64,000 nt of DNA from Callorhinus ursinus. Its lineage: Eukaryota; Chordata; Mammalia; Carnivora; Otariidae. The stretch spans positions 6,774,937-6,838,936 of the forward strand of contig NW_020312788.1 in assembly GCF_003265705.1 (NCBI RefSeq). The letters are read 5' to 3'. Below, piece after piece: positions 22,966 to 35,275 of the stretch. The notes beneath the pieces are model-generated. The model was not told where the DNA came from. It was given only the letters and a program-made list of their open reading frames with translations, and searched no databases. The number at the start of each line of letters is the position of its first letter. Position 1 is the first letter of the stretch. The position numbers and the translations under genes were made by a program.

Positions 22966-25900
22966 GAATTCATTTTAATATAATTAAGAAATAAAAATGC
23001 AAAAAGAGAGATTGAAAAAATAGTAATTCAATTATCCAAAAATGTGAGTGGCAAGAAGGCCCAGTTAGAGACAGCACAAAGCCAATGCAGATTTTTGCAA
23101 GGGACATCTTACCATTTTTTATATTCCAGTTTCAATTGGTTAATTAATTCCTCTTTCTGTCCATTTTCATGACTGATTTGAAGTAAGTAAGCATTTGCTT
23201 CTCGTTTTATTTACGAAGAAGAAAATTATTATCATGCAATCCTTGTTAATATCTCAAGACTGAAGCAGTTAGTTTTTCTGTTGTTGCTAACAGAACCATT
23301 AAACTGTGACTCCTTTTTAGGAATCCTCTTCCATAGGTTGCAAAATCCTTTCGGCTGCTTCTCAAGAGTTATTGAGATGGCTTGAGATATCGTTCCACTA
23401 CACTTATCATCCTCCACATTTTTATTGAAGATATTTCATTGGTATGACAACATGTCTGAATTAATATATAATAAACATCTTTTTAAGCAGTGGCCGGTCC
23501 TTTTATGATTTGTCATAGCCACACTATTATGATAAATTACCTTAACCAAGTTCAACTTGATAACTATGAAAAAGGTTACATTGTTCTTCAATTATCCTTT
23601 TAATCAATCTCCCAGGATAATCATTCTGCCTAAAAATATGTTTCTCAATACTAATTTCATTATCCAGGTGATTCTCATCACTAATCATTAGAGTGAGAGT
23701 CTCCATATTCTTAACAACTCTTACTTTAACTTAAATGGGTGATTAGACTCAATATGCAGGATATTACCTGCACGGTGGTCTTGATAATATATTCTCACAT
23801 CATAACTATCTTCACTTCATCCTACTAATAGATGTTAAAAAGTGAAAAAAAGCTCTCTTATTAAACCCTTCCACAGTAAATCATATTTCTAAATGAAGAT
23901 TACTTTTCAAAAAAAAAAAAAAGAGAGAGAGAGATAATAAAGAACTTTCTTTCCTTTATGCCAAGAAAAGCTTGTTAAATTTTGCTACACTGACTATCAT
24001 TGGGCCTTTCCGAGTAATAGAAGGGACATCCTTTCAAAAATGTTGGCAAAAGCATTTAGGGATCCTATGTTGTTGAGGATATGGACTTAAATAAAAAGGG
24101 AAAACTTTAATTACAGAGAGTAGAATACTTCTATGGCTCTCCTGGTTTTCTTTAGTATTCCTCGCTGAACTACGTCATTAGCACACACACACAAAAAGGC
24201 CTCAGTAAGCTTTCCTGAGTTTGCCCGGTCACAGCTCAGCTGGTGGAAGCTCCGTGGGAGCACTTGTGAGGAACTTAAAAGTACACAAATCCCGAGGACA
24301 TCTCTGCGTAAACTCTCACCTTTCACATTACAATATGTGAGAGAGTTTTATACATTTCTCTCACTTCTATAATGTTTTGTCCTCTCTTAATGTTTTCCTC
24401 ACTCTAGAGCCAGTCTTTAAGCTGTGTTCATAGCTAGCAATCATAAATCGGTTTTGACTTTGCTTGGGTTTTAGGAAAATGTCCTCTGTGCAAGCCTTCC
24501 CGCATCATAGCTTGGTCTACGCAGTAGTTTCAGAACCGGTCCCCAAGATAAAATGAAATCGAAGCTGCATCCTGACACTTTATATGTGTTTATTGACTCT
24601 AGTTAATAATTTAGTTTATTGACTCTGTTATAATTGTTATTATTATTTATACTTCAGGTTCTAAAATCACAAGAATACTTTTTTCTCACTATGGAAACCT
24701 TTTGAAAATTACCTTTGTTTTCACTTTTTAACTTCTATACAGCAGAATTACATGCAGTAAATTTTGTGTTCAGAAAGATTAAGGATATACTTTCAATGTT
24801 ATTAGAAAATCACCATACTATGTAGACATCTACTCTAACGGTGAAGAGAAAGGTGGCACACTTTCACTCATTTGAATATTAGATTTGATTTTCAGGAAAC
24901 TTTCTCATATCCTCCCTTTCCCCAGGAGTGTAAACATATGCTATTTCCTTTAAAACAAGATCCTGTCCATTCACTTGCCAATGATTGTGATGGTTGGCAA
25001 GGAAAAGGAAAAAAATACATCCCACCAGTCTTTGTCACAATGACTTACACCAGCTTAAGCAGCAGACTTCCTAAACCAAGACTTATCACTTCAGGGTTAT
25101 TTCCATGTGACCTGTGGAGAATACTCATGAATAGGAGGAGAAAGCATATGGCTTTCTCTGCTGTAGGGCTGAACTCTTCGGTGCAAGACTAGAAGGCAGT
25201 CCTGAGTGTTGTGAAGTAATCATTAAGTTACACGCTTGTCATTTCTTGTACATTCACTCAGAACTAATGCACATCACTTCTTCCAATTATAATCACTCCA
25301 CCATTTAACAAGCACAAAAGGCCTTAGATTCCAATTTGCCACTGATGCCTCGCCCTCACTTGCTTATTTCTTGGCATTTGCTAGGTTGTGCATGGCTCCA
25401 ATAATATGGGGCATACTCCTTTCCTAAAGCAAGCTTGAGAACAGGGAGGCGACAGAAACAGCTAGTCTCACGTTGGAGGGCAGGCCATTTTCACTGTTTT
25501 GATAATTTTCCTGTTCTTACGATTCTTTTCTGCTGTTGTAAATACACATTATTTCTCGGTTTCCTTATTGCCAAAGCTAAACATAAATCACATAGTGATA
25601 CACTAGGTATGTTTCTGCCCAGGCTTCTCTGCAGGTCCTATCAAACCTTCTCTGGCCTACACCTAATTTCATTTAGCTTCTCAAATCTGTTTCTGTCTTC
25701 ACCAGCACACACACAGGCAAACAGCAATCACCAGGCTAGAGAAACACCATTGTCTTCATACTTTGTTAGCTCCTGCTTCCTTCAGTGAGTATTAATATGC
25801 CAGAATGAGCTGTGAACATGCTAGCTTTGGATACGCTGCCTTAAATACGGACTACATATAAGAGGAAATCGGTATTTTCATTTGCCGCACATGCTTTAAT

Positions 25901-25984
25901 GATATTAAGCAATCTAATATGGTGCATACGCCGGATTTCAGTAATGCTTCTCTCGAGGATTTCAAATGGTAATGGCAATTTAAA
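22966..25984. other. No recognised gene; largely unassigned sequence
   Basis: Short ORFs (up to 106 codons at 24872) lack domain signatures. It includes an A12 run near 23910 followed by (GA)n. I recognise no repeat family with confidence. Confidence 0.45.
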
Positions 25985-26085
25985 ATGACAGCCTTACATT
26001 TATATGGCTCCTTTCATCTCAGAGGTCTTTACACTTTATAAAGTTATATGGAGCAATCATTTCACTTACCCACCACAGAAATTCT
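25985..26085 (+). repeat. Possible ancient amniote SINE-derived fragment
   Basis: 'catttatatggctcctttc', 'atctcagaggtctttacact' and 'ttataaagttatatgg', then 'cacttacccaccacag', loosely follows the 'cttccatct-aggatctcaaagcgctttacaaa...gaggtaggt' layout of old vertebrate SINE families of the AmnSINE/LF-SINE kind. Assignment is by eye. Confidence 0.3.
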
Positions 26086-27493
26086 GCCACCTCTAGGGCA
26101 AATCTAGGCTTACTTTCAAAATTGACTCAACATTACAGATAATTATGACAAGAGGCAAAAAGCAGCGCAGTCCGTGAAAACCGAATAGGGAATACAGAAA
26201 GATAAAATAATTTCCAAAAGAAATTTTCTCCAAAGGTAAAAGTCAAGCAAACAAAAATTTCCCGAGGTTATTTAATAACCACCAGTGCACAGGACTGTGA
26301 ACTCCCATACCAGCCACTAGAGAGCATTTCAGGGATAACAAATTTAAGGCTAATTCTCCGAAGGTGAATTTAGATTAGTGAATGTACAAATTCAAAAAAA
26401 AAAGTTAAGTTTCTTACACAGCCAGGAAAAAAAGGCTTAAAGTTTTCAGATTCTAAATAAAGATTTGTCATGTTTCTTCTTGCTTAAAATACTGCCAATT
26501 TCCTGCCACTTCTACATACTTCTAGCACTGAACAAAAGTTTACACACACACGCACACACACACACACATACACACACACGTGCACACACCTTGGCACCCA
26601 AAATTTTGAGAATTATGTACAGAATGTTTTACTTTAACAGCATTTTGAAAGGCCTCTCAGGATCTCTGTGATCACTTGACACAGTATATTTATATTTAGG
26701 AATTATATAAAGAAAGCTAACACATTTACATTTAGGTCTGGGTACTTGGCCGCACACTTACACACTTTGAGTTGTTTGAGGCTGTGTCTAGTGGAGGATG
26801 AGCTAGCCTCCAACTTGACACTGATGTCAGGAGTCATCTCATACAAAGTGGTTATAACCAGAACTAAATGACCCACGGTCATGTCTGCCCCTTTTGGCTA
26901 CCTTTTCCCACCAGCTAATGCCATTGTTGCCGGTCTGCCTACACACCAGAAACCTCTAAACCAGGACAATCCCAGCACCCCTAGGATATCCAGAACTCTC
27001 CTAGGTATTGGGGTCAGGACTCTTTCAAAACCAGACTCTCTCAAGCCCTGAACACTGTTTAAAGATGAGTGCTTTGCTTTCTTCTTTATCCTCCATGGTC
27101 TTATCATCCTTACAGCTCATCTCCTGAACTTTAGACATTATTGAAAAAATTAGGGAGCTAAGGGTATATGTGAATTGATTTGAAATTTTTAACTCCTAGC
27201 TAAATCTCAGGCATTCTCAAGGGAATCTTGAGATTTGGCATTCATAAAATGTAGAAATAGCAGCTGGGTGAGGTGTTGTCATTTAATAAGTTCATTATAT
27301 AGGGAACACTTTTATTTAAACATAATTGCATTACTTTAAGAAAATACAAAAGTGACATTACTTTGTTGAAGACCCTCTGAAAAAGACAAGCAAATAGAAG
27401 AAAAAAGAAAGTATAACTCCACTGTTAATACATTAACAGTATTAGGGCTTCACATAAGAGGTCTCCCATCATTTTCTTGTATTCATCCCTACC
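26086..27493. other. Unassigned sequence with one (CA)n tract
   Basis: Contains the microsatellite listed at 26541-26590. Other ORFs (68-69 codons) are chance. Confidence 0.45.
26541..26590. repeat. (CA)n microsatellite, interrupted
   Basis: CA units with CG, TA and TG interruptions, which usually signals an old, slowing microsatellite. Confidence 0.9.
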
Positions 27494-27506
27494 TTCCCAA
27501 CTTTAT

Positions 27507-27668
27507 TTTTTTAAAGATTTCATTTGTTTATTTTTGAGAGAGAGAGAGAGGGAGAGAACAAGTTGGCGGGGTGGGGAGGGAGAAGCAGACTCCCCATTGA
27601 GCAGGGAGCCTGATGCAGGACTCAATCCCAGAACCCTGGGATCATGACCTGAGCCACCCGGGCACCCC
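27507..27668 (-). mobile_element. CAN-SINE with internal head deletion
   Basis: Antisense SINEC. 'catgacctgagcc' passes directly to 'acccgggcacccc', so about 25-30 bp of the tRNA-like head is missing. TSD 'ttcccaactttat' at 27494-27506 and 27670-27682 shows that the copy is otherwise complete. Confidence 0.94.
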
Positions 27669-27682
27669 CTTCCCAACTTTAT

Positions 27683-27995
27683 ATTAAAAAATATGATAAT
27701 AGTGGTGTGCAGGTAAATGTTTCACAACTGACTCTCCAGAAAAAGAAATAAACCTCTGACTTGTAGCACTTGCCAATTTGTATAGGAGAAATACTCTCAC
27801 TATGGCTGATTTCAAGCTACTTATGTAAAGTCACTGAAGGACAAGATGGAAAGAGATATGCCCAGTTGGTTCTTCAGTGTGGCTACAAGCCACTCCAGCA
27901 CATTACTGAACTCTGCACACCAGTGGTGGACTTTCCCTCATCAATGTTCGTGAACATCTGTCCTTGGCAACAAATGTTCCTCTTTAAATCATTTC
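27683..27995. other. Short unassigned spacer between two SINEs
   Basis: Contains most of a 79-codon chance ORF (27770-28009). I recognise nothing else. Confidence 0.4.
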
Positions 27996-28157
27996 TTTTT
28001 TTTTTTTGAAGATTTTATTTATTTTTTTGAGAGAGAGACAATGAGAGACAGAGAGCACAGAAGGGAAGAGGGTCAGAGGGAGAAGCAGACTCCCCGCTGA
28101 GCAGGGAGCCCGGTATGGGACTCGATCCCGGGACTCCAGGATCATGACCTGAGCCAT
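27996..28157 (-). mobile_element. CAN-SINE, 5'-truncated
   Basis: Antisense SINEC ending after 'atcatgacctgagccat', so the head end is absent. The T-rich tail is at the left. No target duplication found. Confidence 0.92.
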
Positions 28158-28974
28158 CTCAGTACAGTAGACAAATGAGCAAGTGTTAAAACTCAGCCCC
28201 ATTCTCACACCCCAATGTATATTTTTTTCCTTTTCAGGTGATCTGAGTAGAGTCACCAGGTGTCTTTTCTCCTCCATGACTTATTTCACATCTTTGAGTT
28301 GTCAAATTTGTAATGTCCAGCTGTCAAGAGCTTAAGAAATGCAAGTTTGTCTAGTTAGGGGGAAAAAGCCTAGAAAAATGTGGTTTCCAGTGGGATTTTT
28401 ATCTCTAGGTTCCCCTAGACAGGAAGGAGAGTGTACCTATGCCAGCCTACCTTCTGCTACAAGATTTACTTGTAGCCCAACCTACAGCACTTTGGGTCTA
28501 ACATCATCCTTTTGAATTATTTTCATATTGGTTTAAATTCCTAGAATATTTCATATACTTTTGAATACAGTGCAGCAAGTTCCACCTATAGGAAATTATC
28601 TTCTTCCTTTTGTAAACACAACACTAGTAGTGTAGGAACAGAGATACTTTCAAACCTCAAAAACAGCCAGGCTTTAAAAAAAAAAATCTGGCCGTTTCAT
28701 ACATTATGGACTAATGGCCAAATTTTTAATGTGTTTTTCCTATGTAGCAATTGTTTTAATTGCTTTAAAACTTCTATCCTTCACAGTAAGTGATCAATTG
28801 CAGTGTATGTTCCTCAACGTGGACTATTTCAAATTTGGATCAAAGAGCTAAGTGTTAATATTATAATTCTGGCTTTCCCCTTAGTGTTTCCTCATATCAG
28901 AACTTTTGTAATAAGTCCAAATTTATGGAGACTTAAGTGAGACCGTTTGGTTCAGCAGTCATGTGCTAACAAAG
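28158..28974. other. No recognised gene; unassigned sequence
   Basis: AT-rich with an A-run near 28677. No ORF or repeat of note. Confidence 0.45.
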
Positions 28975-29170
28975 TCAAGAGACCTGAATTCTGTTTCAAT
29001 TTATTACAAAACCAGTAACAACCCCTTGATGAATCCAGGCTCTTGCTCTATAAAATGGAATACTTATAATTGCTTTAATTCATTACAGAGAGGTTTGTGA
29101 GAACCAGATGAGTTAATGCCTGTGAAAGCACTATGCAACTTCAGTTGCTTTACAAATGTAGGACAGTTCT
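28975..29170 (+). mobile_element. MIR SINE
   Basis: 'tcttgctctataaaatggaa', 'gagaaccagatgagttaatg' and 'ctgtgaaagcactatgcaac' match the 3' half of MIR on the plus strand. Confidence 0.65.
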
Positions 29171-29507
29171 GTTATTGCGCTCTGGAGTGGGAGGACGGGA
29201 AAGATATGAGGAAGGAAATTTAAAAGAAAGGGAACTGTTCTCCACAGCATTGTTCAAAATTTGTATAGAGATCGGATTTGGTGGATGATTAAGCATGAGA
29301 AGCAATCAAGAAATTGGAGCACAGATGAAGCAGAGTAGGCCAAATGTAAATTATGGACACTGAAAATATTATATGAGCCCACATTTACACTGTTTATAAT
29401 CTTTGGGGACTTCTATATTTCCTAATAAGCATCATGATACCCCCTAAATCTCAAATTAATTAAAAATCCCATGCTTGGGTTATATTTTTAAAGTTTTCAT
29501 GAATGGA

Positions 29508-29700
29508 CTAGAGCAGTAATACTTCAACTTCACTGTGCACAAGAATATCCTATGGACTCAGTCAAAAAAAGGGATATTTCTGAGTTCTACCCACAGAGAT
29601 TATGAATTGAAAGACCTGAGTGAGGCTCATGAAGCTGCATCTTTAAAAAGAACTGCTGGGAATCCAATCTCATGAATTAAAACTGGAGGTAGAAAAGTTC
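29508..29700 (+). mobile_element. MER5A-type hAT DNA transposon, near complete
   Basis: 'cagtaatacttcaacttcac', 'tgtgcacaagaatatcctat', 'ctacccacagagattatg' and 'aagaactgctgggaatcc' follow the MER5A consensus from its 5' terminus with heavy divergence. Confidence 0.65.
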
Positions 29701-31480
29701 ATGGTGTGCTTAGGAGAGAGTGAAATATGGAAGTTTCACATTCGGATGATTAGGAGGATGGTGAGAATATTAAGTATAAGAAGAAACATTGTAGTCTGCA
29801 CACGGGTATAGACTGTGGCCATGTGACTTGCTTGGCATAGTTGGACAAGAGTCAATGTGACGTAGGCAGAGGATTAAGAAGAGTTTTGGACTGGGGTATA
29901 ACTCTTCTTGCAGGTCCGGCGAAGCCTGTGACCATCATGTGAAGAAGCACGGGTAACTTTGTGACATGCAGCCTATCATTTCAGTGCATTTACCTGATCG
30001 CTGGCACCAGTTACCAGACCTGATACTGAGACCATTTTACACCAACTAGCTCTACGACAGATAATGACACAGGTTAAATTTACAAGGTTGGATTTAACTC
30101 TAGATGTGTTGAATTTGAGCTTTTGGTAAAACATGTAGGAGAAACTCCATAATAGATAAGCTGATCTAGAGCATAAGCAAATGATTAGCATAAAGAAAAA
30201 GGTTTGGAAGTCACCTACTCAGAGATTACGGTTTAGACTATGTAGTAAGAGTATAAAATTGATCTTAGAGGACCTAAAGCAGAACCCTAACAAAGACCTC
30301 CACTTAGTTTGTTCCAGGGGAAAAATAAATGCAAATAACAGAGCTTTGAGGAAAGGAAAGGCAGTCAGGAGAAGTAGGGCTAGACTGTCACAGAAAGCCA
30401 GAAAGGAGAAACTCCTGAAGAGTCAGAGGAGAAAGGTATCAAATGTTCAGAGGAAAAAAATATTTCAGAGGAGGCATAAAATAATGGCTCCAAATAGGCT
30501 TGTGGCTTGAGCAGTTTCAATTGGCGAGTGCTTAAAAAAATTATATGAGATTGACTTCAGGTTTTAATGACCAAAAGGACAGCTAGACACTGAGCGTCAA
30601 CTACCTTTTGAAGGAGTGGGATCAAAGTAAGATATGAGGAAAAGAGACATTTCTAAATATTTAGAAAAGGTTAATACAAAATCTGTCTTATTAACAATTT
30701 AATATCTCATTAAATGAGACATGAATAGTCAAAGCGTGGATTCAAATTAAATACATAACTTTTTTCTTATTTTGGTATCTTTGTCTATGACAGATTATCT
30801 TTGATATCATTTCCAGGAAATCCTTAGGGAAAAAAGTATGTACTTAATATTAAGTATCACTTATTGAATTTTTTACCCCTGCTCCCCCCAAAACTTCACT
30901 AAAATGTCAGGGAAGTTTGGTTACTTGCTCATTTAAAAAAAAAATTAAGAAAAATGTCTATCAGGCTAAAAATTGGTAAGAAGACAATGGAATATTCTGT
31001 TGTCTATGATGGACAAACTTTGGAAAATAGAATGGTGGTGAATTACTTGTTATGGACTTGGCAACTTAAAAAAGTAAAAACTGCTTGCAGAACAAGAAGC
31101 CAAAAAGCAAGCAAATTTACAAAGCAGAAGCCTGGATGTGATGAGGAACTGAAGATCCTAGGGACCTCAGAAGATAAGAATTAAAGAAAACAGGAGGGTT
31201 TTATGAAGGCTACAAGCAGCATGTGAGCTCCCAATTCTCTTCTACCCATTCAGCCAGGTGAGTACTCCTCCCAGGTCATGCTGAACTTGGATTTGCGAAA
31301 CTAAGCAAACAACTGAAATCAAGAAGGCTTAACAACAACAACAACAAAAGGTATTTACTGTCCACATATATTGAACGGTTGAGATCACTACCCTCCTTAC
31401 TCTGCTTGGCTCTAAGGACATTGACAATATTGAACATACTCCAACCCTCCACCCACTTCACCCAGTGTCAGAGGTCAAAA
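29701..31480. other. No recognised gene; unassigned sequence
   Basis: The 109-codon ORF at 30181-30510 is Lys/Arg-rich because of purine-rich sequence; no domain is recognisable and I do not call it a gene. A (CAA)n patch lies at about 31330-31348. Confidence 0.45.
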
Positions 31481-32580
31481 AATTTGTAATCTAGAATAAA
31501 AGATCTGAGATACTGATGAGCAAAAAGCCTCCAGCAAAAGGAGAACTTGGGAATTCAAAATACATTAGTAGATATTTTAATGTAGGTTTAAAAATTGAAG
31601 TCAAGGAAAACTCAGAGACAGAGAGAGAAAAACAAAAAGAGAGAAACAGATCATAGAATCTAACCTATGAATAATGGAAACTTTAAAAGGAGAGAACAAA
31701 AGACACAGAAAGAAGAAAATTATCAATAAAAAAGTCAGGGACAAATTTCCAGACTAAAAGGACAAGAGTGTTAAAAACAGATTTTAACTGTTAGAAAACA
31801 GTTAAAACAGACTCAGTATAATGAATGATAAAAGAAATACACCAAAACACATTATTGTGATATTTCACTATGCCAGCAATTAAGATAAGATCCTAACAGA
31901 AGTTAACAGAATATAAAACAGATGTACGCAAATGATGAGAAATCAGAATAGCATCAAACGTCAACAGCCTTGCCAGAAGCTAAAACCAATAGATCAAATC
32001 CTTTAAAATTCTAAGGGAAAAGTATTTCCAACCCAAGGTTCTATGCCTACCCAAATTATCAATCAACTATAAAATCATTTTATCATTAATTAATCATGCA
32101 CAATTTCAAAATATTTACCTCCTATGTACCATTTTTCTAGAAAGTTTCTAAATTGCATGCTTCACCAAAATAACAAGAAAAAGAAAAAAAAAAAAAGAGA
32201 GAAAGGCATAAATTAAACACCAGGAAAAAAAAAAAGAGAAATATTTCCAGAATGATAATACTGGGAAGTACTAGGTCAATAGCCATGTTAAAGTCCTAGA
32301 GAACCAGTCCAGACTGAAGTTATAATTAAACTGATGTACTATCTGATATGTTTGAATATACAAAAACAGTATTTTGAGTTCTATTAAAGGATTTAGGGAT
32401 GAAAGAGTGATTGGGATATATAAAAATAAACAAATCAAAAAATAAGTCAATTAATAATTGTAGGCACAGTGGAGAATATACTAGAGCTAAATCATCTAAA
32501 GTAGAAAGTCGGCATTTTTAAAAAAATCAAGCAATGACAAAATAATTTTTTAAAAACCAGGAAAAAAAAATGAAGCATAA
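31481..32580 (+). mobile_element. L1ME/HAL1-like LINE remnant
   Basis: 'aatttccagactaaaaggac', 'tccaacccaaggttctatgc', 'ctacccaaattatcaatcaa' and 'atttacctcctatgtacc' match the 3' part of old L1ME/HAL1 elements on the plus strand. No reading frame survives. Confidence 0.65.
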
Positions 32581-32596
32581 TTGAAAAGTGTTATAA

Positions 32597-32786
32597 GGAC
32601 GCCTAGGTGGTTCAGTCGGTTAAGCATCTACTTTCAGCTCAGTTCGTGATCCCAGAGTCCTGGGATCGAGTCCTGCATTGGGCTCCTTGCTCAGCGAGGA
32701 GCCTTCTTCTCCCTCTGCCTGCCGCTTCCTCCGTTTGTGCTCTCTCTCTCACAAAAATAAATAAATAAGATCTTAAAAAAAAAGAT
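32597..32786 (+). mobile_element. CAN-SINE (plus member of a tail-to-tail pair)
   Basis: Plus-strand SINEC: 'gcctaggtggttcagtcggt', 'gtcctgggatcgagtcctgc', tail 'aaataaataagatctt'. TSD 'aagtgttataa' at 32586-32596 and 32787-32797. Confidence 0.95.
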
Positions 32787-32835
32787 AAGTGTTATAATAG
32801 TTAAATCTGTAGGTAAGTATCTTCATTATACTCTT

Positions 32836-33034
32836 TTTTTAAAAAAGATTTTATTTATTTATTTGACACAGAGACAGAGACAGCGGAAGACGAAACACAA
32901 GCAGGGGGAGTGGGAGAGGGAGAAGCAGGCTTCCTGCCGAGCAGGCAGCCCGATGTAGGGCTCGATCCCAGGACTCTGGGATCATGACCCGAGCCAAACG
33001 CAGACGCTTAATGACTAAGCCACCCAGGAGCCCC
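32836..33034 (-). mobile_element. CAN-SINE (minus member of a tail-to-tail pair)
   Basis: Antisense SINEC of the younger 'acacaagcagggggagtggg' form, head 'taagccacccaggagcccc'. TSD 'ttcattatactctt' at 32822-32835 and 33036-33049. Confidence 0.95.
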
Positions 33035-33049
33035 ATTCATTATACTCTT

Positions 33050-34059
33050 CTCTCTAGTTTTTCACTTGAAAATTTATCTAACAAAAACATAAGATTAATA
33101 GAAGTATTAAACATTCCTAAATGAGATATTGAGGTAAATAGCAAAGATTGCTGAAGATGTTTGCCTCTGAGAAGCAGAAATGATTGGTAGAGAGGTAAGG
33201 AGTAGTGCATTTGGCTAAGAACATTTTTTCTGTGAATTCTTATCACTGTTTTGATTCTTATAATCAAAGGAAAAAAGGCATCAATTCCACTAAGGTATAT
33301 ATACATAACTGAAAACAAGCACTTGGGAATTTTTGAGAACGAATTAACTAGTATAAGAATAATTACTCGTTTCTTAGAGAGGAACCTATTTTTACTAACA
33401 GAATAATTAAAAATTAGCCAAAATAATGGTCACTATTAATTTTGGGGGGAATTCTGTATCTCTGTGAATTGTTAGCTTCATGTCTAAGCTTATTTTTTTA
33501 GGTTATAGTTGGAGGAGCAATTCAGAAAGCCAACTGAGCTTCACCCTCGAAAATACATACAATGAGATAGAAATCACTTGCGCCAGGCCCCAAACCACAG
33601 AATTCTATAGTTAGAAACTGTCTTATCATAATCCAAAACGTTTAGATCCTCGATGTGGAAACTGAGACCTCAAGTCATTAAACAATATGTTCAAGTTCAC
33701 TCATTTATAGCAGCATAAAATTGTATACAAAACACTCAGGAGCTGGCAAACTCACGTAACTGAATTTCATCCGTTTAGTATGGTACTACCTGAAGCTGGT
33801 TCCTATTTCCACTCAAGAGAATGAAAATGGAAAGTCACTGGTTGTTGGACGACCTAAACATAACCTATGCTTATATTTGGACGTACTATCTTTGTTTCAG
33901 GAACTACATCAAGACAAATTATTTGTACAAATATAAGTCAAATATTCATTTAGAGGGTGATCATTTTAATCATCTTGTAGATACTACAGATGATAAGTGT
34001 GGTGATTAAAATGGGTTTACGCTGAGTCAAAGCGAGTCTCGAAAGAGGGTAGAAATCGA
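33050..34059. other. No recognised gene; possible MIR trace
   Basis: 'atgtggaaactgagacctca' near 33653 suggests a decayed antisense MIR. The rest is unassigned, with ORFs of 62-92 codons and no domain. Confidence 0.4.
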
Positions 34060-34452
34060 CTTTGTCATGCATTGAGTTGTTTCCCCCAACAAAAGTCATA
34101 TGTTGAAGCCCCCAGTACCTCAGAACATTATTGTATTTGGAGATGGGTCCATTAAAGAGAGAGTTATGTTAAAATGAAGCCATTAGGATGGGCCCTAATC
34201 CAATATGACTGCTGTCCTTAAAAAGAGAAAATTTGGACACAGAAATGCCAGCAAAGTGCACACACGGGGGAGAAGACCATGTGAGGATGTGGTGAGAATG
34301 TGGCCAGCTACAAGCCAAGGAGAGAGGCCTCAGAAGAAACAAGACCTTGATCTTGGACTTCCAGCCTCTAGAACTGAGAGAACATAAATTTCTGTTGTTT
34401 CAGCTATCTAGTTTCTGTCATTTTGTTATGACAGCCTGAGCAAACCAATGCA
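34060..34452 (+). mobile_element. ERVL-MaLR LTR (MLT1/MST-like)
   Basis: Old solitary LTR: 'agtcatatgttgaagcccc', 'gatgggccctaatccaatat', 'gactgctgtccttaaaaag', 'cttggacttccagcctctag' and 'aaatttctgttgtttcagc' near the polyadenylation region. No internal viral coding sequence is attached, consistent with LTR-LTR recombination long ago. Exact subfamily not assigned. Confidence 0.75.
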
Positions 34453-35059
34453 GACTTCACGAGGAAGCTATTCGGAATGGGGTGTAGGTTGCTGTGTGTA
34501 ATTAAGTCCAATGGACTCTTATGGGTGCATTATCTGGGTAGTGGTGTCTGCTCTTATGTGTGTTTGGGGCTTGTGGGGAGTAGACTGAAAGGATGGAACC
34601 TGGTCTGTGGCAGCAGCTGGAGTTCCTCCTCACATTGTACCTGTACCCTAAGGAGCTTACATTAATGGAGACTTCAGAAAAGATGCTCTTGTGGAAAGAG
34701 GAATGGCCGAAGGCTCAGAATTGTATCCCTTTGAATACAGACTTTGTACCCTAGGCTGGTAAAGCTGCAATATATATTACTCTACCTTTCTAACGTTTAC
34801 TGACTTATTAGAAGAAAAAATTCAGGCAGCTGTCCAAGAATGTGAAGGCCCAGGCTGTTTGTGAACTAGGAATTTAAAGTACTTCTCACAGTTCTGTAGT
34901 GAGTTTTTACTTCACAAAGGTATTAGGATGAGAGTGGGAAAAACTGTTATCTTCTCTAGTATTCTTTGCTTACAGCATGTTTGCTTATATGCACAGCTAA
35001 CAGGCTTACAAGATATTTCTTAATAACTCTTTTTGTGAACATATGCAGTATGTAATATT
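34453..35059. other. No recognised gene; unassigned sequence
   Basis: The 62-codon ORF at 34477 is G/W/C-rich chance sequence. Confidence 0.45.
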
Positions 35060-35275
35060 AGATCACACAGGTTTTGAAGTCGGACATCTGAGTTTGGTGT
35101 CTGGCCTCACGACTGTGAGACCTTAGACAAGTCATTTAGCCTCTTTCACCTTAGTTATTTCACTTCTAAGATGAGAATAACACTATTAGCTGATTCATAG
35201 GACTGCTTTAAGAATTCAGCAACATGCATATAAATCCCCTAGCGTGGTACTTGGAAGATAAATTATTCCTTAATC
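35060..35275 (+). mobile_element. MIR SINE
   Basis: 'gtgagaccttagacaagtc', 'atttagcctctttcaccttag', 'tctaagatgagaataacac' and 'gactgctttaagaattcagc' follow the MIR core on the plus strand. Confidence 0.8.

Noticed and set aside
30181..30510. A 109-residue basic ORF resembling a ribosomal or nuclear protein
   Set aside because: The Lys/Arg bias comes from AAG/AGA-rich DNA. No domain, poly-A tail or TSD supports a gene or retrocopy.
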